This document shows, in pieces, positions 1 through 9,996 of a DNA stretch of 59,383 bases (positions within the stretch are counted from its first letter, which is position 1; each line of letters begins with the position of its first letter). A program made the translations under genes and the position numbers. The stretch covers positions 1-59,383 of the forward strand of contig CANRCX010000008.1 in assembly GCA_947629235.1 (NCBI GenBank). Reading direction: 5' to 3'. Below the pieces are notes generated by a model, which worked only from the letters and a program-made list of their open reading frames with translations, was not told the DNA's origin and did not search any database. This DNA comes from an uncultured Bacilli bacterium. GTDB lineage: Bacteria; Bacillota_I; Bacilli_A; RF39; UBA660.

Positions 1-141
1 TAGGTTTTAACCATTTTTATTTTATTTAAAAGGTTTGTTTTTCAAATCTCCACACTTTGTAAACGCTATCAAATAAGCTAAAAAATTTGACAATTTTCTA
101 ATTTTATGATATAATCTTAGTACAAATCATTAAGGGGGGTT

Positions 142-576
142 TTGATGATTATGAAAGGTAGATATATTTTAGATTATCTTGATGAAAATAATTTTAGAAA
201 ATTAGAAAGAAGTTTAAAAAAATACAACATGGTTGCTTATAAGAAATTAATGTTTGATTTTTATCCTAAACTTAGAAGTGGTGAGTTTGTTGGAGAATTA
301 GTTTCTATTAATAAACATGAAATGACAGAAACTTATGATTTAAGACTTCCTACAGATTCATTATTTGTAAAAGTATATGGAGAAGTTAAATTAAATTATA
401 CTGTATATAAAAAGAATAATGTTGTTATGTTAAATAATTTAGAACCAAAAGATATATTATTAGATGGTCATAGAAGTGAATTAACAGCATATAAAGGTAT
501 TATGATTTCTAAAGCAAATGCTCAAAAAGAAATGTTTAAAATTGATTTATTATGTAAATTAGAAGGAAGAGATTAA
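142..576 (+). CDS. hypothetical protein, 144 aa
   Basis: ORF with upstream AGGGGGG-like Shine-Dalgarno; followed by hairpin plus T-run. Confidence 0.75.
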   Translation: MMIMKGRYILDYLDENNFRKLERSLKKYNMVAYKKLMFDFYPKLRSGEFVGELVSINKHEMTETYDLRLPTDSLFVKVYGEVKLNYTVYKKNNVVMLNNLEPKDILLDGHRSELTAYKGIMISKANAQKEMFKIDLLCKLEGRD

Positions 577-590
577 TTCCTTCTTTTTTT
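560..590 (+). terminator. Rho-independent terminator
   Basis: AGAAGGAA-loop-TTCCTTCTTTTTTT. Confidence 0.7.
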
Positions 591-609
591 TGTATAAAAA
601 AAGGATTCA

Positions 610-1929
610 TTATTTTGAATCCTTTAAAGCAAGTTCTTTATACTTTTGAGCTAGTACATATATATCTTTACTACTCATAAATAATATTACTGAATTGTGA
701 TATTGAAGTAATTTATCAGCAGTATCTAAATCAATATATTCACCATTTCTAGTATATTTTAATATATCATTATGTGTAACATCTTCATATCCAACTTCTT
801 TTCTATCTTCACCAATTTCAAGAACATAACATTTATCAGCAAGATTTAATGCATCTGCAAATTCTTTATGAAAATATTTAACTCTTGATTTAGTATGTGC
901 TTTAAATAAAGCTATTATTTGTTTATCAGGATATTTCTTTCTAGCTGCTTCAATTGTTACTTTAACTTCAGTAGGGTGATGTGCATAATCATCAATTAAT
1001 ATATTATCTAAAAACTTTTCTTCAATAAATCTTCTTTTAGCATGTTTAATTTTAGTAACTTGATTTTTAACTTCTTCTACATCAATATTTTCTAAATAAC
1101 AAACTGATATAACAGCAAGAGCATTTAATAATAAATGATCTCCTACAAATGGAAAGTGTAAATTAGCATAAAACTTTCCTTTAATATATACATCAGTTGT
1201 TGTTATTTCATCTTTAACACTTATGTTTTTAGCAACAACATCATTATTTTCATGAAGTCCATAATATAGAGTAGGTTTATTTACTTTAAGTTTTCTTGTA
1301 TTAATATCATCCCCACACATAATTACATATTTTCTTGCTTTATTTGCAAATTCATTGAATGCATCCATTACATCATCTAAATCTTTATAATAATCAGTGT
1401 GATCAAGTTCAACATTAGTAATAACTGCATAATATGGATTATAAGATAAGAAGTGTCTTTTAAATTCACAAGCTTCAAGTGCAAAATATTCATTATCTTT
1501 ACTTGCATATCCACTTCCATCTCCAATTAAATAATTAATACCAATATTTTCAAATACTTTACTCATCATAGTTGTAGTAGTAGTTTTACCATGACAACCA
1601 GATATTGCTATTAATTTAGTATTATCTGTTAATTTAGCAATCATTTCTTGATATGAATATATTGTAAGACCAAGTTCACGTGCACGTACTACTTCTTCAT
1701 GATCATCATTAAATGCATTTCCTTGAACAATAGTCATTCCTTCTTTAATATTATCCTTATTAAATTCAAATATTTTTATTCCTTTTTTTATAAGTCCATC
1801 TTCAGTAAAGAAATGATCAGGTTTATCACTACCCATAACATTATATCCAAGATCAAACATTATTTCAGCTAGGGATGCCATTCCACTACCTTTAATACCA
1901 ATAAAATAATATATCATATTTATCACCAA
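610..1929 (-). CDS. murC: UDP-N-acetylmuramate--L-alanine ligase (Mur ligase family); start probably MIYYFIGIKGSGM at about 1917
   Basis: GIKGSGMASLA N-terminal motif, GCHGKTTTTTM ATP-binding motif, DDYAHHPTEV motif. Confidence 0.88.
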   Translation of the reverse strand: MVINMIYYFIGIKGSGMASLAEIMFDLGYNVMGSDKPDHFFTEDGLIKKGIKIFEFNKDNIKEGMTIVQGNAFNDDHEEVVRARELGLTIYSYQEMIAKLTDNTKLIAISGCHGKTTTTTMMSKVFENIGINYLIGDGSGYASKDNEYFALEACEFKRHFLSYNPYYAVITNVELDHTDYYKDLDDVMDAFNEFANKARKYVIMCGDDINTRKLKVNKPTLYYGLHENNDVVAKNISVKDEITTTDVYIKGKFYANLHFPFVGDHLLLNALAVISVCYLENIDVEEVKNQVTKIKHAKRRFIEEKFLDNILIDDYAHHPTEVKVTIEAARKKYPDKQIIALFKAHTKSRVKYFHKEFADALNLADKCYVLEIGEDRKEVGYEDVTHNDILKYTRNGEYIDLDTADKLLQYHNSVILFMSSKDIYVLAQKYKELALKDSK

Positions 1930-2006
1930 AATAATTTTATCATATTTTAATAATTATTTATAGTAAAATAAATAATTTTGTGTTATACTTTCAATAGTAG
2001 GAGGAT

Positions 2007-2615
2007 ATGATTATGGATGATATTAAAAATATTATTGATAATTTAATAGAAATAAAAAGTCAAATTGAACAAAGAATATATAAATATATGTATTTAAATA
2101 TAAATAATAAAAATGAATTAGATTCATCAATTGCAGAAGATAAGGAATTTATAGAAAAAATACAATCAATATTAGACAATAATAAAACAATATCTAATCC
2201 AAGTGATAATATTTCTATGCCTTCTATAGATACAACAATGAATGAAAATATTGAATCAATAGGTAGTACTCAAAATGAAGAACTTCCTGCTTTAGAAATG
2301 ATAGATTTAGGAATTGATGGATTAAATGATGATAAACAAAATGGAGAAGTAGTAGATGAATTACAAGAATTAACTTCATCAAGCCAAAGTTCTGATGTAT
2401 GGATGCCACCAGAAATTACGCCATCTTCAGTTAATAGTCTAGAAAGTCAGCCTTCATCAAGTATGAATTTAGAAGAACAAAATCCTACTATTCCAGAATC
2501 ACAAATTCCTAGTATAGATAGTTATAGTCAATCTGATAATTTAATGGGAGTAACAGCATCTAATACAAATAAATTTATAACACCAGAATTTATGAATTCA
2601 TCACAATCATTATAA
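2007..2615 (+). CDS. hypothetical acidic Ser/Asn-rich protein
   Basis: ORF with AGGAGG-like RBS; low-complexity C-terminal half. Confidence 0.65.
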   Translation: MIMDDIKNIIDNLIEIKSQIEQRIYKYMYLNINNKNELDSSIAEDKEFIEKIQSILDNNKTISNPSDNISMPSIDTTMNENIESIGSTQNEELPALEMIDLGIDGLNDDKQNGEVVDELQELTSSSQSSDVWMPPEITPSSVNSLESQPSSSMNLEEQNPTIPESQIPSIDSYSQSDNLMGVTASNTNKFITPEFMNSSQSL

Positions 2616-2635
2616 AAAACATAAAAACAATTAAA

Positions 2636-2660
2636 AAAGCTAATCAAATGATTAGCTTAA
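2636..2660 (+). terminator. Rho-independent terminator
   Basis: AAGCTAATCAAATGATTAGCTT hairpin followed by T-rich tract. Confidence 0.6.
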
Positions 2661-2669
2661 TTTTTTTAA

Positions 2670-2754
2670 TGGTGCAGGTGAAGGGACTTGAACCCCCATG
2701 GATTGCTCCGCTAGATCCTAAGTCTAGTGCGTCTGCCAATTTCGCCACACCTGC
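2670..2754 (-). tRNA. tRNA-Leu (anticodon TAG), CCA encoded
   Basis: Reverse complement GCAGGTG...CACCTGCACCA; anticodon stem-loop CTAGA-CTTAGGA-TCTAG; GGTTCAAGTCC T-loop; 85-nt class II length. Confidence 0.93.
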
Positions 2755-2763
2755 AAAATAAAG

Positions 2764-2840
2764 TGGTGGACCTTGTAGGACTCGAACCTACAACCGCCCG
2801 GTTATGAGCCGGATGCTCTAACCAATTGAGCTAAAGGTCC
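2764..2840 (-). tRNA. tRNA with CAT anticodon, probably tRNA-Ile2 (lysidine type), otherwise tRNA-Met; CCA encoded
   Basis: Reverse complement GGACCTTTAGCTCAATTGGTTAGAGC...CCGG-CTCATAA-CCGG...GGTTCGAGTCCTACAAGGTCCACCA; the CTCATAA loop is typical of Ile2. Confidence 0.9.
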
Positions 2841-2953
2841 ACTGCTTATTAATAATATCATAAAAATATTTGATTTACAACACTTTTTTAATAAAATTTG
2901 TTTAAAAATTTAAATTTTGTGATATATTATTTATAGAGAGTAAAACAAAATAG

Positions 2954-4207
2954 GTGAAAAATATGAATTTATTTGAAAATAAAGATAGGCTTATTAAATA
3001 TTTAATCAGTATATTGTTATTACTTACTATATTATATATAATAGTTAAAATATTTTATAAAGAAGAAATTAAATATGATGATTTTGTTTATACATCTACA
3101 ATTAATTATTCAGATGATGATACATTCTTATCTATAGAATATCCTAGATTTAAAGATGATAAAATTAATGCTGTAATTACTAATATAGTATATGATTATG
3201 CAAAAGATTTTAGAAATAATGAAACTAAAAATAAATATTTAGAAATTACATATAAATTATATTATATAAAAAATTTTGTAAATATTGTATTTGATATAAA
3301 TAATAGTTTAAATGATATTAAATATAAGAATTTACTTATAGATTTACAAAATAAAAAATTAGCATATATTAGTTCTATTTATGATGAAGATTATTTATCA
3401 AATGAAATAAATAATTTAGTATATTATAAATATTCTAGTGATATTTATGATAAAGTTAAATCTTCAACTATTAATAATTTTACTTATTTGATTGATGATA
3501 ATAAAATAGATGTATATTTTAATAATATTGAATTTAAAGATATAGATTATAGACCATATGTATCAATTTTATTTGATAGTGAAGTAAATACTACTACTGA
3601 TTATATACCAGGTAAAAAATATATTTCATTTACTTATGATGATGGACCTAGTGAATATACTAGTGATTTATTAAAAACATTAGAATTAAATAATAGTTCT
3701 GCTACATTCTTTATGATAGGTAATAGGATGAAATATAATAAAGAAGTAGTAAATGAAATAGATAACTCTAATAGTGAGATTGGAATGCATTCTTATTCCC
3801 ATAAATATTTAACTGATTTAGATGAAAATGAATTATTAAATGAAATAAATTCAGTAAATATATTATTTAATGAAATAACATCTAAAAATATTACATATTT
3901 AAGACCACCATATGGTAAATATAATGATAGTGTTTTAGCTCTTCCTTACAAAATAGTTTTATGGAATATTGATCCTAAAGATTGGTTAGTTAGAGACAGT
4001 GAAAAAATATATAATAATGTTATTAAAAATGCATGTGATGGATGTATTGTATTAATGCATGATATTTATCCTGAAACAATTGAAGCTACTAAAAAATTAA
4101 TTCCATCATTAAATGAAATGGGATATGATGTAGTTAGTATATCTAAATTAGTAGAGCTTAAAAATTATGATATAGAAAATAATAATATAATTAGTATTAT
4201 TAAATAG
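2954..4207 (+). CDS. membrane-anchored polysaccharide deacetylase (NodB/PdaA-like)
   Basis: N-terminal TM; SFTYDDGPSEYTSDLL, GMHSYSHKYL, RPPYGKYN and LMHDIYPET motifs of the NodB domain. Confidence 0.85.
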   Translation: MKNMNLFENKDRLIKYLISILLLLTILYIIVKIFYKEEIKYDDFVYTSTINYSDDDTFLSIEYPRFKDDKINAVITNIVYDYAKDFRNNETKNKYLEITYKLYYIKNFVNIVFDINNSLNDIKYKNLLIDLQNKKLAYISSIYDEDYLSNEINNLVYYKYSSDIYDKVKSSTINNFTYLIDDNKIDVYFNNIEFKDIDYRPYVSILFDSEVNTTTDYIPGKKYISFTYDDGPSEYTSDLLKTLELNNSSATFFMIGNRMKYNKEVVNEIDNSNSEIGMHSYSHKYLTDLDENELLNEINSVNILFNEITSKNITYLRPPYGKYNDSVLALPYKIVLWNIDPKDWLVRDSEKIYNNVIKNACDGCIVLMHDIYPETIEATKKLIPSLNEMGYDVVSISKLVELKNYDIENNNIISIIK

Positions 4208-4228
4208 TTCAGAAATGAACTATTTTTA
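4200..4228 (+). terminator. Rho-independent terminator
   Basis: AAATAGTTC-AGAAAT-GAACTATTTTT. Confidence 0.65.
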
Positions 4229-4295
4229 AATTAAATTAATAAAAATACTTTATCTTTTATTAATTTTATGTTATACTTTTTATTGTTATTTAAAA

Positions 4296-4371
4296 GGCCT
4301 GCTAGCTCAGTTGGTAGAGCAACCGACTCTTAATCGGTGGGTCTAGGGTTCAAATCCCTAGCAGGCCACCA
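4296..4371 (+). tRNA. tRNA-Lys (anticodon CTT), CCA encoded
   Basis: GGCCTGC...GCAGGCCACCA acceptor; anticodon loop CTCTTAA; GGTTCAAATCC T-arm. Confidence 0.93.
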
Positions 4372-4428
4372 TATGTATATTAAATATCTTATTTCAATAT
4401 AGAAGTAAGATAATTTTAATTATAAATG

Positions 4429-4641
4429 GAAACAAATTTGAATTTAAACAACTAGAAGCAGAAGATTTTATAAAAAATTAGTAAATTAAAAGAAAGTTAG
4501 CCAAAAGATAAAAATGGTTCTACTATTGCAATAACACCAGATAGTGATATAATAAGTATTTGTGAGAATTCAAATGGAGATAAAGGAAGAACATTATTAG
4601 AATTTGCAGTATCAAAAGATTATGATGAAACAATAAATTAA
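4429..4641 (+). pseudogene. interrupted coding remnant (INGNKFEFKQLEAEDFIKN* / ...KDKNGSTIAITPDSDIISICENSNGDKGRTLLEFAVSKDYDETIN*)
   Basis: Two coding-like segments in different frames separated by stops directly after tRNA-Lys; no complete start-to-stop ORF. Confidence 0.45.
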
Positions 4642-4663
4642 GAGATAAGGAGATAAAAAGAAA

Positions 4664-4888
4664 ATGAAATATCCATACACATTTGAAGAATATAGAGAAG
4701 AAACTTTAAGACAATTTAAAAAATATTATCCAAAATTATATACAGAAGATGATGAAGATATAAATGATGTAATTAAATGTGATTATAATTCAAATAAAGA
4801 AATGTATGAAGATGGAGATACAAGTTATTTTAAAGATACTATTGAATTAGAAGTTAAACCAACTGTATCTTGTATTTCAATGTTTTAA
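4664..4888 (+). CDS. hypothetical protein, 74 aa
   Basis: ORF with GAGATAAGGAG RBS upstream. Confidence 0.55.
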   Translation: MKYPYTFEEYREETLRQFKKYYPKLYTEDDEDINDVIKCDYNSNKEMYEDGDTSYFKDTIELEVKPTVSCISMF

Positions 4889-4994
4889 AAATAGTTTAAA
4901 TTATTTTGAATTAGTAATATTATTGGCTATAATTTAATTGTCGTGAAATAGTAACGAGATATAATCAAAATATTATGATATAATTAATAATGAG

Positions 4995-6233
4995 GTGATA
5001 TTAATGGATAAAGAATTAGAGTTAGCATTAAAAAAAGAAAAGAAAAGACAACAAAATAATATAGAATTAATAGCAAGTGAAAATTATGTATCTTCATCTA
5101 TATTAAAATTACAAGGTAGTATTTTAACAAATAAGTATGCTGAAGGTTATCCTAATAAAAGATATTATGGTGGATGTGAGTATATTGATATATTTGAAAG
5201 TAAAGCTATAGAATATGCTTGTAAATTATTTGATTGTAAATATGCTAATGTACAGCCACATAGTGGAAGTTCTGCTAATATGGCAGTATATAGAGCATTA
5301 TTAAATAAAGGTGATACAGTGCTTGGTATGTCACTTAATCAAGGTGGTCATTTAACTCATGGAAGTAAAGTTAATTTTAGTGGAATTGATTATAATGTAA
5401 TTGGTTATGAAATAAATGAAGAAACTGAAACACTTGATTATGATAAAATAGAAGCATTAGCTATAAAAGAAAAACCTAAAATGATAATAGCTGGATCTTC
5501 TGCTTATAGTAGATCAATAGATTTTAAAAGATTTAGAGAAATAGCTGATAAAGTAAATGCATATTTAATGGTAGATATGGCACATATAGCAGGGCTAGTT
5601 GCTGCTAAATTACATCAAAATCCTACTAAATATGCAGATGTTGTTACAAGTACAACTCATAAAACACTAAGGGGTCCAAGAGGTGGATTAATACTTACTA
5701 ATAATGAAGAAATAATTAAAAAAATAAATAAAGTAGTTTTTCCAGGTATACAAGGTGGACCACTTATGCATGTTATTGCAGCTAAAGCACAATGTTTTTA
5801 TGAAGCATTACAACCTGAATTTAAAGAATATGCTAAAAATGTTATAAATAATGCATCTGCTATGGCAAATGAATTCAAAAAAAATAATGTTAAAGTTATA
5901 TCTAATAAAACAGATAATCATTTAATGCTAATAGATACAAAAACAAGTTTTAATTTAACAGGTGATATATCAGAAAAAGTATTAGATAGTATTTGTATAA
6001 CAGTAAATAAAAATACAATACCATTTGATAAAGAAAAACCAAGTGTTACTAGTGGTATTAGATTAGGTAGTGCTGCTATGACTACAAGGGGACTTAAAGA
6101 AAAAGACTTTATTGAAATTACAAATATAATAATAAAAGCATTAAGAAATTATAATAATAAAAATATACTTAAAGAATGTAAAAAAGAAGTTTTAAATATA
6201 ACTAATAAATATCCATTAAGTAATATAAAATAA
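4995..6233 (+). CDS. glyA: serine hydroxymethyltransferase
   Basis: [48 protein letters not shown] (PLP lysine) motifs. Confidence 0.95.
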   Translation: MILMDKELELALKKEKKRQQNNIELIASENYVSSSILKLQGSILTNKYAEGYPNKRYYGGCEYIDIFESKAIEYACKLFDCKYANVQPHSGSSANMAVYRALLNKGDTVLGMSLNQGGHLTHGSKVNFSGIDYNVIGYEINEETETLDYDKIEALAIKEKPKMIIAGSSAYSRSIDFKRFREIADKVNAYLMVDMAHIAGLVAAKLHQNPTKYADVVTSTTHKTLRGPRGGLILTNNEEIIKKINKVVFPGIQGGPLMHVIAAKAQCFYEALQPEFKEYAKNVINNASAMANEFKKNNVKVISNKTDNHLMLIDTKTSFNLTGDISEKVLDSICITVNKNTIPFDKEKPSVTSGIRLGSAAMTTRGLKEKDFIEITNIIIKALRNYNNKNILKECKKEVLNITNKYPLSNIK

Positions 6234-6242
6234 TTATAAATA

Positions 6243-6270
6243 AAAGCACGATTTAAAAATCGTGTTTTTA
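6243..6270 (+). terminator. Rho-independent terminator
   Basis: AAGCACGATTTAAAAATCGTGTTTTTA. Confidence 0.7.
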
Positions 6271-6272
6271 TA

Positions 6273-6392
6273 TTAACTAGCTAAAACAGAAATAGCTACA
6301 GTTAAAATACTAAGAACCATTGCTATTAACATAATCCATGCAAGTACTTTTTTCCAAAAACCTTTTTTAAATTTAAACTTCTTTTTTGCCAT
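6273..6392 (-). CDS. small cationic single-TM protein, 39 aa (MAKKKFKFKKGFWKKVLAWIMLIAMVLSILTVAISVLAS)
   Basis: Manual translation; upstream AATGAGGTAT RBS; basic N-terminus plus TM helix. Confidence 0.6.
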   Translation of the reverse strand: MAKKKFKFKKGFWKKVLAWIMLIAMVLSILTVAISVLAS

Positions 6393-6457
6393 ATTTATAC
6401 CTCATTAAAATTATAATATATTTGTCATAAAAAATAAAGAATTAAATATAATTTAAT

Positions 6458-7030
6458 ATGAAAATTATTAAAAGTAGAATATTTAAAATATTAGTAATAT
6501 TATTTATAGTAGGAATTTTACTTGGAGTTATTAGTTATTTATTACTAGGTAGTAATAATAGTAGTATAATTAATTATTTTTCACTTATTAATAATGGAAA
6601 ATTTGATTATTTTAATAGTTTAATTAATTCAATTATTTATAATTATAAGTATGCATTTATTATATGGATGATTGGAATAATATTCTTTCTTGGAGTATTA
6701 ATACCAATTATAATTGTTTTTAGGGGTATTTCTCTTGGATTTATGGTTACATGCATAATTTATACTTTTGGATTAAAAGGAGTCTTAATCGCGTTAATAA
6801 TGCTGTTTCCTTGTGTATTAGTAAATGAATTTATATATTTATTATTAAGTTATTATTCAATTAATTTTTCATATAAGAGTATTAATGCAATTAGATATAA
6901 CAAATCAATAAATTTAAGAAGTTTTGTTAAAAATTATTTTTTAATATTTTTAATATTCATTTTAGTTTTAACACTAAGTAGTTTATTTGAAATATATATT
7001 AGTTCAAATATTATTAAATTTGTAGTATAA
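6458..7030 (+). CDS. SpoIIM-like (stage II sporulation protein M family) membrane protein
   Basis: Multi-TM protein with FRGISLGF-like motif and SpoIIM-like organisation. Confidence 0.65.
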   Translation: MKIIKSRIFKILVILFIVGILLGVISYLLLGSNNSSIINYFSLINNGKFDYFNSLINSIIYNYKYAFIIWMIGIIFFLGVLIPIIIVFRGISLGFMVTCIIYTFGLKGVLIALIMLFPCVLVNEFIYLLLSYYSINFSYKSINAIRYNKSINLRSFVKNYFLIFLIFILVLTLSSLFEIYISSNIIKFVV

Positions 7031-7055
7031 TATCTATCTAGAAAGGGAAGATATT

Positions 7056-8150
7056 ATGAGAGTAGTAGTTGGTATGAGTGGTGGTGTTGACTCAGCAGTT
7101 GCAGCATATTTATTAAAAAAAGAAGGTTATGATGTTGTTGGTCTTTTTATGAAGAATTGGGATTCAAACATCAATAATGATAAAGAAGGAATAACAGATG
7201 GAGTATGTCCACAAGAACTTGATTATAGAGATGCTAAAAATGTGTGTGATGAACTTTGTATCCCACTATATAGAGTAGATTTTATAAAAGAATATTGGGA
7301 TGATGTATTTAAATATTTTTTAACTGAACTTGAAAATGGTAGAACTCCAAATCCTGATATTATGTGTAATAAATATATAAAATTTGATTTATTTAAAAAA
7401 GAAGCTAAAAAATTAGGTGCTGATAAAATAGCAACAGGTCATTATGCTAGAATGGAAGATGGAAAACTCTTAAGAGGAGTTGATTCAAATAAAGATCAAA
7501 CATATTTCTTATGCCAAGTATCAAAAAATCAATTAGAAGATGTATTATTTCCAATTGGACATTTATTAAAAAGTGAAGTAAGAGAAATTGCAAAAGAAAA
7601 CAATATTCCTGTTTATGATAAAAAAGATTCTACTGGTATTTGTTTTATTGGAGAAAGACATTATCAAGAATTTATTGCTAATTATTTAAAAGGTAAGAGT
7701 GGGGATATAGTAGATGTTGAAACTGGTAAAGTAGTAGGCACTCATAAAGGTCTTATGAATTATACTATTGGTCAAAGAAGAAATGTAGGGCTTAGTGGAG
7801 ATGAAAAAAGACATTATGTATGTGGCAAAGACTCTAAAAAGAACACATTATATGTTGCATATGGAGATGATTCTAAATATTTACTAAGTGATACCGCGTT
7901 AATTGAAAATATGAATTTTATATCAGATAAAAGACCTACAGAAGCTACTGCTAAATTTAGATATAGAAGTGAAGATATACCAGTTACAATTGAATATATA
8001 GATGAAAGTCATATTAAAGTAAAATATAAAGATGGTAAAGCTGTAACACCAGGTCAAGCATGTGTTGTATATTTAGGTGAAGAGTGCTTAATGGGTGGAA
8101 TAATAAAACAAGTATTTAAAGATGGTAAAGATATTTGGTATTTAAAATAA
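7056..8150 (+). CDS. mnmA: tRNA-specific 2-thiouridylase
   Basis: VVVGMSGGVDSAVAAYLLK PP-loop, GRTPNPDIMCNKYIKF, DSTGICFIGERHYQEF motifs. Confidence 0.95.
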   Translation: MRVVVGMSGGVDSAVAAYLLKKEGYDVVGLFMKNWDSNINNDKEGITDGVCPQELDYRDAKNVCDELCIPLYRVDFIKEYWDDVFKYFLTELENGRTPNPDIMCNKYIKFDLFKKEAKKLGADKIATGHYARMEDGKLLRGVDSNKDQTYFLCQVSKNQLEDVLFPIGHLLKSEVREIAKENNIPVYDKKDSTGICFIGERHYQEFIANYLKGKSGDIVDVETGKVVGTHKGLMNYTIGQRRNVGLSGDEKRHYVCGKDSKKNTLYVAYGDDSKYLLSDTALIENMNFISDKRPTEATAKFRYRSEDIPVTIEYIDESHIKVKYKDGKAVTPGQACVVYLGEECLMGGIIKQVFKDGKDIWYLK

Positions 8151-8182
8151 AACATAGATTATTTGATTAATCTATGTTTTTT
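8150..8182. terminator. bidirectional terminator between mnmA and the convergent methyltransferase
   Basis: AAAACATAGATTA-TTTGAT-TAATCTATGTTTTTT. Confidence 0.75.
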
Positions 8183-9072
8183 AGTTTGTCTATTGTGACA
8201 TCACATGCTTTTTTATTAATATCACAATAAATTCCTTTTCTTTTTAATTTTTTACTTACAACAGCAGTTGTACCACCACCTAAAAAGAAATCTGCTACTG
8301 TATTTCCTTCATTAGAACATATTTTAATAATTCTTTCTAATATTGCTTCTGGTTTTGGAGTATCATATGTATCTGCTATTTTATTTCTATTATAATTATC
8401 AAGCATATCATCTTCTGCCCATAAATTTCCAATAGGCATTACATTAGTTTTTCTATAAGGTAAATTATCAATAAATATTAATTCATTATTTTTATATAAC
8501 TCTTGTAATTTACTTTCACTTACCAAATAATGTTTATTCAAAGATTTAAAATCAATTTTATTATTTCCAAGTATAATTATATTACTTCTTTCTTTAATAT
8601 ATCCATTTTCAAATAGGGGAGTTATTATTTTATTATCCATTTTAAATTCATTAAATGTAAAATTATTTTTATCTTTTACATAATATAAAATTATATCTAC
8701 TTGAGAATCAAAATTTAAATAAAAACCTCTTTCTTTACTATGTTTTCTATATATTCTATTTCTAAAACATGATGAACCAAATATTTCATCCATAAGTATT
8801 CTAATATATGAATCAAGTCTCCAATTACAATGTAAAAATATACTACCATTATTTTTAAGGACTCTTTTCATTTCAATAAGTCTTGGTCTATACCATTCAA
8901 CTGCATCTTTTGGTGTACCTAAATTATCATTATAATCATCAAATACTTTTCCAGTATTATATAAGATATCACAATAAATTAAATCAATACACTCATTATC
9001 TAAACTTTTAAGTAATTCTAAATTATCACAATTATAAATTACTTGATTATCTTTTTCATAATATTTTTCCAT
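8167..9072 (-). CDS. site-specific DNA methyltransferase (beta-class N6-adenine/N4-cytosine), orphan
   Basis: Catalytic motif region DLIYCDILYNTGK precedes the SAM-binding region NTVADFFLGGGTTAVVSKKLKRKGIYCD. Confidence 0.85.
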   Translation of the reverse strand: MEKYYEKDNQVIYNCDNLELLKSLDNECIDLIYCDILYNTGKVFDDYNDNLGTPKDAVEWYRPRLIEMKRVLKNNGSIFLHCNWRLDSYIRILMDEIFGSSCFRNRIYRKHSKERGFYLNFDSQVDIILYYVKDKNNFTFNEFKMDNKIITPLFENGYIKERSNIIILGNNKIDFKSLNKHYLVSESKLQELYKNNELIFIDNLPYRKTNVMPIGNLWAEDDMLDNYNRNKIADTYDTPKPEAILERIIKICSNEGNTVADFFLGGGTTAVVSKKLKRKGIYCDINKKACDVTIDKLKNID

Positions 9073-9170
9073 ATTTCATCTCTTTTCATAATTATTTTAT
9101 ATTATTTAATTATGTATGTCAAAATAGTTTTTGTTATGTTATAATACATTTATAAATTATTGGAAAAGGA

Positions 9171-9953
9171 GTGTATATGAAAAGAATAATTGTAGATAAC
9201 AGAACTAAAAAGAAAATTATTATTTGTGTTATAGTAGGTGCATTTTTATTAATCACTTTATTTAGTAGTTTTCAAACTATTGCATCTGGTGAAGTAGGAC
9301 TAAAGGTAAGATTTGGTAAAATTGTAAATACTAGTCTAAGTGAAGGATTAAATTTAAAAATTCCTTATATTGAAAGTATTGTAAAAGTAAATATTAAGGT
9401 ACAAAAATCAGAACTAAGTGTAGAGAGTTCTACTAAAGATATGCAAGTAGTAAATACTACTCTTGCTGTAAACTACAGAGTTGATAGTAAAAAAGCAAGT
9501 GAATTATATAGAACAGTTGGAAGTAGTTATGAAGAAACTGTATTACAACCTGCGATAAAAGAAAGTATTAAGAGTGCAATAGCTCAATATAATGCTGAAG
9601 AAATAACTACTAAAAGAGCTGAAGTTTCAACTAATTGTTTAAAAGCTTTACAAGAAAAAGTAGAAAAATATGGAATTATAGTAGAAGATTTTAATTTAAC
9701 TGATTTTAGCTTTAGTGAAGAATATACAAAAGCTGTTGAAGAAAAACAAGTAGCTGAACAAAATCTAGAAAAGGCAAAACTTGAAGCTGAAACAAAAATA
9801 GTAGAAGCAGAAGCAACTAAAAAAGCAAATGATTTATTAAAACAATCACTTACAAATGAACTTGTTGCTAAACAATTCATTGAAAAATGGGATGGACATT
9901 TACCAACTACATATGCTGGAGATGATATTCTTGGAATGTTCAATATAAAGTAA
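9171..9953 (+). CDS. SPFH/Band 7 (prohibitin-like) membrane protein
   Basis: N-terminal TM; ASGEVGLKVRFGKIV and the AEQNLEKAKLEAETKIVEAEATKKAND helical region of SPFH proteins. Confidence 0.85.
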   Translation: MYMKRIIVDNRTKKKIIICVIVGAFLLITLFSSFQTIASGEVGLKVRFGKIVNTSLSEGLNLKIPYIESIVKVNIKVQKSELSVESSTKDMQVVNTTLAVNYRVDSKKASELYRTVGSSYEETVLQPAIKESIKSAIAQYNAEEITTKRAEVSTNCLKALQEKVEKYGIIVEDFNLTDFSFSEEYTKAVEEKQVAEQNLEKAKLEAETKIVEAEATKKANDLLKQSLTNELVAKQFIEKWDGHLPTTYAGDDILGMFNIK

Positions 9954-9996
9954 AAGAGATTTAATTCTCTTTTAAATTGATTAATTAGGTGAACTT

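Noticed and set aside
8167-9072. Complete restriction-modification system
   Set aside because: No endonuclease, specificity subunit or helicase gene adjacent on either side.
9584-9943. 119-aa ORF antisense to the SPFH gene
   Set aside because: Lies within the strongly coding AEAKLEAETK region; Ser/Phe/Ala-rich composition is the mirror of the sense codons; no RBS.
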